This document shows, piece by piece, positions 1 through 6,939 of a stretch of 64,000 bases of DNA. The stretch lies in assembly GCF_003149245.1 (NCBI RefSeq), contig NZ_QGDL01000002.1, positions 124,001-188,000 of the forward strand, given 5' to 3'. How positions within the stretch are numbered: position 1 is the stretch's first letter; each line of letters opens with the position of its first letter. Source of the DNA: Faecalicatena orotica. Lineage in GTDB: Bacteria; Bacillota; Clostridia; Lachnospirales; Lachnospiraceae. The position numbers and the translations under genes were made by a program. Under the pieces are notes generated by a model. That model saw only the letters and a list, made by a program, of their open reading frames with translations. It had not been told where the DNA came from and did no database searches.

Positions 1-179
1 AAGAGCAGGGCGCGCAGGTAATCGCACTGGCCTGCACGGGACTCGGGACGATCGGAATTGCCGGCGAACTGGAAGAAACAACGGGGCTGCCTGTCATCGA
101 CCCGGTCATAGCAGAGGGGTTATTCGCGTATTTCGAAAAGGTACGCCGGTCTTCACATCGCATCGGCCAGCGGCAATGA
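1..179 (+). CDS. Asp/Glu (hydantoin) racemase-family protein, C-terminal fragment
   Basis: The window opens inside a gene whose frame begins at base 3 and stops with TGA at 177-179, leaving 58 residues. The segment IALACTGLGTIG followed by ELEETTGLPVIDPV resembles the second catalytic-cysteine region of Asp/Glu/hydantoin racemases: a hydrophobic strand, Cys-Thr-Gly, then the LPVIDPV strand and a final helix. Such enzymes are cofactor-independent racemases that use two cysteines. The other cysteine would lie off the window. The gene runs toward the convergent dipeptidase at 200-1603, and pairing of a racemase with a peptidase would fit amino-acid or peptide salvage, but that is inference. AroM-like proteins are an alternative family. 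Confidence 0.6.
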   Translation, partial: EQGAQVIALACTGLGTIGIAGELEETTGLPVIDPVIAEGLFAYFEKVRRSSHRIGQRQ

Positions 180-199
180 TGGCCACTGAGCGAAAATAA

Positions 200-1603
200 T
201 TACTGAACAGAAATGGGGGCAGTGAACAGGCGGTACATTGCCTCCAGACAGATTCTTGAGTGCTTTAAGTAATGCCCCAGTTCGATATGTTCATTGGGAC
301 CATGTGCATTGCTGGGCGGCTCATCCGGAAAGACAGGCCCGAATGCGGTAACGGTATTGCGGGCATGTCTTGCATAGGTTCCGCCGCCAGTGGAATAGAT
401 ATTACAGTTTTCTCCGGTAACGGCCCTATAGGCGTCAGACATTGCCGAAATCATGAAGGATTCCACGGGGATATGAAGCGGTGCCATATGCTTTATTTCT
501 GTAACGGTTACCTGATATGCAGCGGCATTTTGCCTAAGCTGATTTATAATCATTTCTTTTGAAGCAGTGGCGGGATAGCGGATATCAGCTGATATAAGCT
601 CCGTGCCATCCTGCACAGCAACTATCCCGGCATTTAAAGTCAGGGGGCCGGATTCCTTGTCGGCCATTCGGATTCCCAGTGAGGAACCATCATATTCCAG
701 CCCGATTTTTTCAGCGGCAAATGTCAGTAACAGTCCTAATTCATCCCGCGTAAATACCTCATATAACAGATGTATGAGTTTCGATGCTGCATTTTCTCCC
801 AGTTCAGGTTCTGCACCGTGTGCGGCTTTCCCGACAGCGTTAAGGAAGGCGAGATCCCCCTCTTTTCGGATGGAAAAACCGGAATTTCCCTGAATGGCGG
901 CCTTTAACTTGTCATACTGTATATTAGAACAAAAAATTTCTGCATGTGCCTTATCCGGAACTGCATTTACAGCAAGTCCTGCATGGAAAGACTTGACAAC
1001 GCTGCATCTGCTGTGTGGGACAGAGAAGTCTGCACACAGGATTCCTTTCTCGCTGCCGCAGATTCCATAGGAACAGTCCGGAGTAAATCCCATTACGGGA
1101 TATCCACGTTTGCGGTAATACACATCCAAATCGTTGCTTCCAATCTCTTCACCACAGCCAAATACCGTGCGGAGGCAGTAATTGCCTGCAACGTGTGCGT
1201 CCTTCAGTGCCTTGAGTGCATAGAGAGAAGCTATGGCGGCGCCCTTGTCATCAGCCGTACCCCGTCCATACAAAAAGTTTCCTTTTTTCACCATTTCATA
1301 GGGGTCTGTATTCCATCCGTCCCCCGCGGGAACGACATCGACGTGGGTTAAAATATCTATGTATGAATTTCCGGTACCATAGCTTGCCTCTCCTGCATAA
1401 TAATTCACATTTGCAGTTGTAAGCCCAAGCCTCCCGGCCAGATTCAGAATGTAATCGAGTGCCTCCCTGCATGGCTGGCCAAATGGTTTTTGCCTGGAGG
1501 AGGTATCACATACAGAAGGGATAGAAACTAATGCGCCAAGGTCTGCCAGCATATCGTCAAAATATTGATCTATCTTATGACCAAATAACATCTGATTTTT
1601 CAT
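200..1603 (-). CDS. M20 family dinuclear zinc dipeptidase, PepV-like
   Basis: A 467-residue cytoplasmic metallopeptidase expected to cleave dipeptides. The M20 metal ligands are visible: His87 and Asp89 in THVDVVPAG, Asp118/119 in GRGTADDKG, Glu152-Glu153 in GCGEEIGS, Asp176 in FTPDCSYG, and a C-terminal His in the GPNEHIELGH segment. Spacing and length match PepV-type enzymes, which carry the same ligand order and a lid domain between the halves of the catalytic domain. The ATG at 1603 is preceded by AAAGGAA on the minus strand. It is transcribed divergently from the LacI gene at 1841, and the two promoters seem to share bases around 1673-1679. The exact peptide specificity cannot be read from the sequence. 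Confidence 0.88.
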   Translation of the reverse strand: MKNQMLFGHKIDQYFDDMLADLGALVSIPSVCDTSSRQKPFGQPCREALDYILNLAGRLGLTTANVNYYAGEASYGTGNSYIDILTHVDVVPAGDGWNTDPYEMVKKGNFLYGRGTADDKGAAIASLYALKALKDAHVAGNYCLRTVFGCGEEIGSNDLDVYYRKRGYPVMGFTPDCSYGICGSEKGILCADFSVPHSRCSVVKSFHAGLAVNAVPDKAHAEIFCSNIQYDKLKAAIQGNSGFSIRKEGDLAFLNAVGKAAHGAEPELGENAASKLIHLLYEVFTRDELGLLLTFAAEKIGLEYDGSSLGIRMADKESGPLTLNAGIVAVQDGTELISADIRYPATASKEMIINQLRQNAAAYQVTVTEIKHMAPLHIPVESFMISAMSDAYRAVTGENCNIYSTGGGTYARHARNTVTAFGPVFPDEPPSNAHGPNEHIELGHYLKHSRICLEAMYRLFTAPISVQ

Positions 1604-1650
1604 AAAAAAATTCCTTTTGTCAAAATGAAAAAATGTTTAATAGTACCGTT

Positions 1651-1679
1651 GTAATAGAAACTTAAAAAAATGTTGACAA
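1651..1679 (-). promoter_or_regulatory. Promoter of the M20 dipeptidase
   Basis: On the minus strand TTGTCA (1679-1674) and TATTAC (1656-1651) are 17 bases apart, about 50 bases before the dipeptidase start. The -35 box overlaps the TTGACA of the divergent promoter at 1673, so the two promoters could not easily be occupied at the same time. Confidence 0.35.
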
Positions 1680-1701
1680 AATAGCAAACAATGTTCATGA
1701 T
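1673..1701 (+). promoter_or_regulatory. Promoter of the LacI-family gene at 1841
   Basis: A perfect TTGACA at 1673-1678 is followed after 17 bases by CATGAT at 1696-1701, a weak -10. The leader to the start codon is about 130 bases and AT-rich. The good -35 with a poor -10 suggests weak or activated expression. Confidence 0.35.
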
Positions 1702-1840
1702 TAGTACAAAACAATATAAAAATATAGTATCATAGGGAAGAAACTCGTGCAATTCATAATTTTGTATAATGAGATTCTAAAAAAGGATGTCTAAGTGCTG
1801 AATTGGCAGTAGGAAGAAAAGTAAGTGGGAGAAGAGTACA

Positions 1841-2866
1841 ATGGCGGTAACATTACAGCAGATTGCCGATAAAGCGGGTGTGTCCCGGGGGACTGTAGAC
1901 CGTGCTTTGAAAGAGCGCGGGCGGATCAATCCGGAGGTGGCTGCAAAGATCAGGAAAATTGCAGATGAGATGGGATACCAGCCGAACAGAGCGGGAAGAG
2001 CGCTGGCGATGGCAAAGCACTCGATCAAGATCGGGATCATCATACAGTCTATGGAAACCCCGTTTATGCAGGGGGTGCTGGAAGGGGCAAAGGACGCGAA
2101 GCAGGAAGTTGAGCGCCTCGGCGCCACGGTAACTATCAGGAAGATATCAGAGCTTGATTCTGACAAGGTTATAGCGGCAATGCATAAGATGAAGGGGGCA
2201 GGTTACAACGGGATCGGCCTCGTCGCGTCAGATGAAGAAAGGCTGGCCGATACGATCGACCAGTTTACAGAAGAGGGCATCTCTGTTGTTACATTCAACT
2301 CCGATGCAGCAGGAACAAAGCGAATGTGTTTCATCGGGCAGAATGCGGGACAGAGCGGAAGAACGGCGGCCGGCCTTATGGCGGAAATTTTGCCGGATAA
2401 TGCAGTTGTCCAGGTGATTTCAGGCTATGCGTCCAATCAGTCCCACAAGGAGCGTGCGGAGGGGTTTATCAATGAACTGAACCAGTGCAGGCCGGATGTT
2501 AAGCTGCTTGGAATCCGGTATGCTTATGATAATGACAGGGCGGCGGCAGAGATTACACAGGAAGTTCTAAAAGAACATAAAGAATTAAACGGAATCTATC
2601 TGGCAGCCTCCGGTGCGAAGGGCGTCTGCCAGGTGATTGGGGAGAAGGGACTTAAAGGAAGTGTAAAAGTGATTTCCAATGACATCACGGATTCCAACAT
2701 CGAGTCACTTAAGAACGGGACGATTCAGTTTATTCTGGGACAGGATGCTTATTCACAGGGCTACAGGCCGGTCATGGTGCTGTTTGACAAACTGTTTGAC
2801 GGAAAGGACCCGGAGGAAGAATACCAGTATACAGAGATTGTGATAAAAACAAAATATAATATATAA
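1841..2866 (+). CDS. LacI-family transcriptional regulator, probable inositol regulator
   Basis: A 341-residue regulator. The N-terminal helix-turn-helix reads TLQQIADKAGVSRGTVDRAL, followed by a hinge helix near residues 48-60 (PNRAGRALAMAK) and a periplasmic-binding-protein-like sensor domain from residue 65 to the end (IKIGIIIQ, FMQGVLEGAKDA, VQVISGY, YLAAS). GTVDRALKERG departs from the usual STVSRVLN recognition helix, so its operator may be unusual. It stands directly upstream of iolG in the same direction, separated by a terminator at 2902-2958, and is therefore the best candidate for binding the two CACGTG palindromes at 3023 and 4136. The ligand is likely an inositol or inosose, by context only. 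Confidence 0.85.
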   Translation: MAVTLQQIADKAGVSRGTVDRALKERGRINPEVAAKIRKIADEMGYQPNRAGRALAMAKHSIKIGIIIQSMETPFMQGVLEGAKDAKQEVERLGATVTIRKISELDSDKVIAAMHKMKGAGYNGIGLVASDEERLADTIDQFTEEGISVVTFNSDAAGTKRMCFIGQNAGQSGRTAAGLMAEILPDNAVVQVISGYASNQSHKERAEGFINELNQCRPDVKLLGIRYAYDNDRAAAEITQEVLKEHKELNGIYLAASGAKGVCQVIGEKGLKGSVKVISNDITDSNIESLKNGTIQFILGQDAYSQGYRPVMVLFDKLFDGKDPEEEYQYTEIVIKTKYNI

Positions 2867-2901
2867 ATCTCCCTGAGGGGATCTGGTTAAATTTAACAAA
2901 G

Positions 2902-2958
2902 AAATGTGCAAAAAGCATTTTTTCAGCAGTGGAAAAAGTCATTTTGCACATTTTTTTT
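2902..2958 (+). terminator. Rho-independent terminator after the LacI gene
   Basis: AATGTGCAAAA at 2903-2913 pairs with TTTTGCACATT at 2942-2952, with an inner TTTTTC/GAAAAA pairing, followed by a run of eight T (2951-2958). It isolates the regulator from the iol genes downstream. Confidence 0.7.
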
Positions 2959-3022
2959 GTTTATTAATTGTCAAATAGTGAAGTTGAATAAAAATGGAGA
3001 TTAAAATTTGTGCAATTAAACT

Positions 3023-3044
3023 ATTGCGTACACGTGCCCGCAAT
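3023..3044 (+). promoter_or_regulatory. Palindromic operator overlapping the iolG promoter
   Basis: A 22-bp imperfect palindrome: ATTGCG, TA, CACGTG, CC, CGCAAT; 9 of 11 arm positions match. The CpG at its centre is typical of LacI-family operators. It overlaps a promoter made of TTGCGT (3024-3029), a 17-base gap and TATTAT (3047-3052) with an extended TG (3044-3045), the geometry expected for repression. A second copy lies at 4136-4151. Confidence 0.65.
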
Positions 3045-3116
3045 GATATTATACAATCACAGAAACAAAAACAAGAACACATCATAAAACAAACAAGATG
3101 AAAGGTGGAAACAAAA

Positions 3117-4121
3117 ATGTTAAATGTAGGAGTAATCGGATGCGGCGGAATGGGAAGAGATCATATCCAGAGAATCACAGAGAGAATTCAGGGGGCACAG
3201 GTAACTGCTGTATCAGATGTATTTGAGGAAGGTGCAAAGAAAGCTGCCGGGATTGCAGGCGGGGCAAAGATTTACACAGACGGGAAGGCGCTGATTCACG
3301 ATCCGGATGTAGATGCAGTATTAATTGTATCGCCGGGATTTGCACATGTGGATGACCTTCTGGAGGCGATTAAAGCCGGAAAAAGAGTATTCTGCGAGAA
3401 GCCGCTGTGTACAACGGCAGATGACTGCAGAAAGGTTATGGATGCAGAGGTACAGTCAGGAAAGCATCTGATCCAGCTCGGGTTCATGCGCCGTTACCAC
3501 AAGGGGTACAACCAGATCAAGGACGCGATTGCGACAGGAGAGTATGGTGAGCCGCTGATCATGCACTGCACACACAGGAATCCAGAGGTTGGAACAAACT
3601 ATAACACACCAATGGCAGTACACGACACCGTGATCCATGAGATCGACCTTTGCCACTGGCTTGTAGATGACGACTATGATAGCGTTCAGGTGATCATGCC
3701 AAAGGTAACGAAGTACTCACACTCCGAACTGAAAGATCCACAGATTATGCTTATGCGTACAAAGAGCGGTATCTGCATTGATGTGGAATGTTTTGTAAAC
3801 TGTAAGTTCGGGTATGATATCAACTGTGAAGTTGTCTGCGAGGACGGCGCACTAAAGATGGGAACACCGATGGCTCCTTCTGTCAGAAAGAATGCACAGT
3901 GTTCTACAGAAATCACAACAGACTGCTTCGTACTCTTCAAAGACGCATATGATGCAGAGATCCAGAACTGGGTTGACTGTGCGGCAGCAGGAGTAATTGA
4001 AGGGCCAAGTACATGGGACGGCTACCTTGCGGCTGTTACGGCAGATGCACTCGTAAAGGCTCAGGAAAGCGGGGAGATTGAAAAAGTTGTAACCGTTGAA
4101 AAACCAGAATTCTATAAATAA
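3117..4121 (+). CDS. iolG: Myo-inositol 2-dehydrogenase
   Basis: A 334-residue NAD-dependent dehydrogenase that oxidises myo-inositol to 2-keto-myo-inositol (scyllo-inosose), the first step of inositol catabolism. It has an N-terminal Rossmann fold with GCGGMG at residues 8-13 and a Gfo/Idh/MocA C-terminal sheet. Lys95 in CEKP, Asp170 and His174 in HDTVIHEIDLCHW match the catalytic Lys-Asp-His of Bacillus IolG, and the family stretch LGFMRRYHKGY and the tail VKAQESG...EKPEFY are clearly recognisable. ATG 3117 is chosen because AAAGGTGG lies 8 bases before it; a GTG at 3105 would sit inside that ribosome site. It is the first gene of the island, with its promoter under a palindrome at 3023. 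Confidence 0.93.
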   Translation: MLNVGVIGCGGMGRDHIQRITERIQGAQVTAVSDVFEEGAKKAAGIAGGAKIYTDGKALIHDPDVDAVLIVSPGFAHVDDLLEAIKAGKRVFCEKPLCTTADDCRKVMDAEVQSGKHLIQLGFMRRYHKGYNQIKDAIATGEYGEPLIMHCTHRNPEVGTNYNTPMAVHDTVIHEIDLCHWLVDDDYDSVQVIMPKVTKYSHSELKDPQIMLMRTKSGICIDVECFVNCKFGYDINCEVVCEDGALKMGTPMAPSVRKNAQCSTEITTDCFVLFKDAYDAEIQNWVDCAAAGVIEGPSTWDGYLAAVTADALVKAQESGEIEKVVTVEKPEFYK

Positions 4122-4126
4122 TTTTT

Positions 4127-4157
4127 TTGAATAACGCGTGCACGTGTACGCTAAAAT
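4127..4157 (+). promoter_or_regulatory. Internal promoter before iolI carrying a second operator copy
   Basis: TTGAAT (4127-4132) and TAAAAT (4152-4157) are 19 bases apart. Between them lies the 16-bp palindrome GCG, TG, CACGTG, TA, CGC at 4136-4151, sharing the GCG-NN-CACGTG-NN-CGC plan with the operator before iolG. The spacing is long, so basal strength may be low, but the placement of the palindrome between the boxes supports a regulated internal promoter for iolI and the genes after it. Confidence 0.55.
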
Positions 4158-4226
4158 AATTAGGATATTAAAATAAATCAATATAGTAGTCTCGGGAAGA
4201 GAACTCGTTGACAGGAGGATATGAAA

Positions 4227-5060
4227 ATGAAAATAGGATTTAATGAAGCAACAGCACTGGAGTGTAAAGGACAGTCTTTAATGGCAGATTTGGAAGCATG
4301 TGAAAAATATGGTTTTGATTACATAGAGATTCGTTTTGACTGCATCAAGGATTACCTGAAGGACCACACACTGGAAGAACTCGCTGACTGGTTTCAGAAC
4401 CACCATCTGAAACCGTGGGCTTACAACACCCTGATCTACTTCAACCAGAGAGATGAGGAGGGTGTAAAAGAGATCGATGAGGAAACGGATTTCATTATTA
4501 AGGTCTGCAATGCAATTGATATGAAAATGCTGATTACCGTACCTCAGTTTGACGTAAAAGACAAGAGTGTTTCAGAGATCAGGGAAGAGGCTGTACAGAG
4601 ACTCCGTTATCTTTCCGACAAGGTCGGCTCTGGCATCAAAATCTCCTTGGAATTCTGTGGTGCTCCAAACTGCTCTATTAATCAGTTCGGAACAGCCTAT
4701 GATGTCGTAAAGGCTGTAGACAGAGACAATGTAGGTATTACGGTAGATACTTTCCACTTCCACGAAATGTGCTCAAAGCTCGAGGACCTTCAGAATGCAG
4801 ACGGAAAGAAGATTTTTGCATACCACTTGAATGACTGTGAAGACCTGCCGCTTGGTTCCTGTGGAGATGACAAGCGTCTCTGGCCGGGAGAAGGCGTTGT
4901 GGACCATGCAGGGATTGCAGCTGCATTGAAATCAATCGGATTTGACGGTGTATGCACGATTGAAGAATTCCGTCCGGAATATTATGAGATGTCATTGGAT
5001 GAAAATGTGAAGAAGGCAGCAGAAGTAACAAAAGCATTCGTGCAGAAATATTTCGGATAG
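4227..5060 (+). CDS. iolI: Inosose isomerase
   Basis: A 277-residue TIM-barrel protein of the AP endonuclease 2/xylose isomerase-like superfamily that interconverts inososes (2-keto-myo-inositol and 1-keto-D-chiro-inositol), letting other inositol isomers enter the pathway. Counting from ATG 4227 the metal ligands fall at Glu142 (SLEFCG), Asp174 (TVDTFHFH), His200 (AYHLND) and Glu246 (TIEEFRPEYY), the same positions as in Bacillus IolI. ATG 4227 rather than 4221 is chosen because AGGAGG at 4213-4218 is then 8 bases away and the N-terminus MKIGFNEAT matches the family. It precedes iolE by 19 bases and has its own operator-bearing promoter. Confidence 0.9.
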   Translation: MKIGFNEATALECKGQSLMADLEACEKYGFDYIEIRFDCIKDYLKDHTLEELADWFQNHHLKPWAYNTLIYFNQRDEEGVKEIDEETDFIIKVCNAIDMKMLITVPQFDVKDKSVSEIREEAVQRLRYLSDKVGSGIKISLEFCGAPNCSINQFGTAYDVVKAVDRDNVGITVDTFHFHEMCSKLEDLQNADGKKIFAYHLNDCEDLPLGSCGDDKRLWPGEGVVDHAGIAAALKSIGFDGVCTIEEFRPEYYEMSLDENVKKAAEVTKAFVQKYFG

Positions 5061-5079
5061 GACATTAGGAGGAATCATC

Positions 5080-5976
5080 ATGCTTGATAAAAATAAAGTA
5101 TCTCTTGGAATTGCCCCGATCGGGTGGACGAACGATGACATGCCTGATCTGGGAAAGGAAAATACATTTGAGCAGACAATAAGCGAGATGGCCCTCGCCG
5201 GATTCAAGGGCTCAGAAGTGGGCAGTCATTATCCGGCTGATCCAAAAGTATTGAAGAAAGCCCTTGACCTGAGGGGCATGACAATCTGCAACCAATGGTT
5301 TTCCTCGTTTCTGATCAGCAGGCCGTATGAGGAGACAGAAGCTGCCTTTATCAAACAGTGCCAGTTCCTAACGCAGGTGGGGGCGAAATGCATCGGTGTT
5401 TCCGAGCAGAGCTACAGCATACAGGGAATGCTGGACCATCCCATTCAGGAAGGCAAGTATGTGATGAATGACGAAGAGTGGGAGAAGCTGGTGACAGGCC
5501 TGAACAAGCTCGGCAGGATTGCGAAAGACCAGGGCATGGTGCTCACTTTCCACCACCACATGGGTACGGTTGTGCAGACGGAAGAGGAGATTGACCGTTT
5601 TATGGAATCTGTGAACCCGGAACTGGTCTTCCTGCTGTTTGACAGCGGGCACCTGTCATTTGCCGGCATTGACCCGGAAAAGATTTTGAAGAAATATGTG
5701 GACAGGGTCCGCCACGTCCATCTGAAAGACTTAAGAAAAGAAGTTGTAAAGCAGTCGAGGGACGGGAAATGGAGTTTCTTAAAAGGCGTGCGTGCTGGGA
5801 CATTTACCGTACCGGGAGACGGGGATGTGGATTTTGCACCGATTTTCCGTATTCTGGAGGAAGCGGATTACCAAGGCTGGGTGGTTGTAGAGGCAGAACA
5901 GGACCCGGCGAAAGCAAATCCATTCGAATATGCACTAAAGGCGAGAAAATATATTGCAGAAAAAACTGGTTTGTAA
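5080..5976 (+). CDS. iolE: Inosose (2-keto-myo-inositol) dehydratase
   Basis: A 298-residue TIM-barrel metalloenzyme, the length of Bacillus IolE, which dehydrates 2-keto-myo-inositol to 3D-(3,5/4)-trihydroxycyclohexane-1,2-dione. Typical IolE segments are SLGIAPIGWTNDDMPDLG at residues 8-25, FKGSEVGSHYP, CNQWFSSFL, TFHHHMGT (about 157-164), FDSGHLSF, and RHVHLKD (about 213-219), which carry the metal and substrate ligands; the final VVVEAEQDP closes the barrel. An AGGAGG precedes ATG 5080 by 7 bases. It is tightly packed between iolI and the IolH-like gene. No iolD hydrolase for its product is present in the window. Confidence 0.92.
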   Translation: MLDKNKVSLGIAPIGWTNDDMPDLGKENTFEQTISEMALAGFKGSEVGSHYPADPKVLKKALDLRGMTICNQWFSSFLISRPYEETEAAFIKQCQFLTQVGAKCIGVSEQSYSIQGMLDHPIQEGKYVMNDEEWEKLVTGLNKLGRIAKDQGMVLTFHHHMGTVVQTEEEIDRFMESVNPELVFLLFDSGHLSFAGIDPEKILKKYVDRVRHVHLKDLRKEVVKQSRDGKWSFLKGVRAGTFTVPGDGDVDFAPIFRILEEADYQGWVVVEAEQDPAKANPFEYALKARKYIAEKTGL

Positions 5977-5999
5977 GAAAATGAAAGGAGAGTCTGATT

Positions 6000-6902
6000 A
6001 TGAAGATTGCATTTGACGTTGATGTCCTCGCAAAACAGATGGGGATCAGAGATATGGTACATCAGGTTGCGGACTGGGGATATAAATATATCGAACAGTC
6101 ACCGCATCCGAGGATCAATCCGTTTTACAAGCACCCGCTTTTCTCCAGAGAGTGTGAGGCAGAGTACCGCAGGGCCCTGAGGGAAACGGGCGTGGAGATT
6201 TCCTCTTTCATTGTGGTATACCGGTGGTCGGGGCCGACGGAGGAGCAGCGCAGGATTGCGGTGGCGAACTGGAAACGTATGGTGGAGATTGCAGTGGATA
6301 TGGGCGTGCAGGTAATCAACACGGAGCTTTCCGGCGACCCGAACCAGCAGGAGATCTGCAATGGCATGTGGTTCCGCTCGATGGATGAGCTACTTCCGCT
6401 TTTTGAGAAGGAAGGAATACGTGTAGAGATCCAGTCACATCCGTGGGATTTTTGCGAGCTGAATAATGAAACCTGCGACCTTGTGAAGAGTTATCGTTCT
6501 GATAACCTGAAATATGTGTACTCTGCACCCCACGGTTTCTTCTATGACCAGGGAAAAGGGGACGTCCGTTCCATGCTGGAATATGCGGGAGACGATCTGA
6601 GTCATGTACTTTTCGCAGATACCTTCAACCAGACGAAGGACTGCCGGTATATCCTGAATCCACCGTGGCTGAACCAGAGGGGGAAAGAAGATGTTTCCAT
6701 CCACCAGCATAACCCGATGGGAGAGGGCGATGTGGATTTTGAAGGAATTTTTGAAACTTTGCGTAAAATGGATTTTGCAAATAAGACATTTAAGGTTGGC
6801 GGAGACGCAATATCCTGTGTATCCATATTCGGATACCCGGAACGCATGGATGTAGAAGCACCGCGTGCAAGAGAGAGGATAGAGAAAGAACTCTTGAGAT
6901 AG
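6000..6902 (+). CDS. Sugar isomerase/epimerase family TIM barrel, IolH-like
   Basis: A 300-residue TIM-barrel protein of the same superfamily as IolI and IolE. The opening MKIAFDVDVLAKQMGI and the block YKYIEQSPHPRINPFYKHP resemble proteins called IolH in inositol operons, whose reaction is poorly defined. Candidate metal ligands are seen in INTELSGD, VEIQSHPWDF, HVLFADTFN and HQHNPMGEGDVDF. It follows iolE by 23 bases with a GAAAGGAG site and precedes the transporter fusion, so it is likely cotranscribed. It may be a further inosose epimerase or act on a product downstream of IolE. The assignment to the island is firm, the reaction is not. Confidence 0.72.
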   Translation: MKIAFDVDVLAKQMGIRDMVHQVADWGYKYIEQSPHPRINPFYKHPLFSRECEAEYRRALRETGVEISSFIVVYRWSGPTEEQRRIAVANWKRMVEIAVDMGVQVINTELSGDPNQQEICNGMWFRSMDELLPLFEKEGIRVEIQSHPWDFCELNNETCDLVKSYRSDNLKYVYSAPHGFFYDQGKGDVRSMLEYAGDDLSHVLFADTFNQTKDCRYILNPPWLNQRGKEDVSIHQHNPMGEGDVDFEGIFETLRKMDFANKTFKVGGDAISCVSIFGYPERMDVEAPRARERIEKELLR

Positions 6903-6939
6903 GCTCTTACGCAGATAAGAACCGGGAGGAATCTGTATT

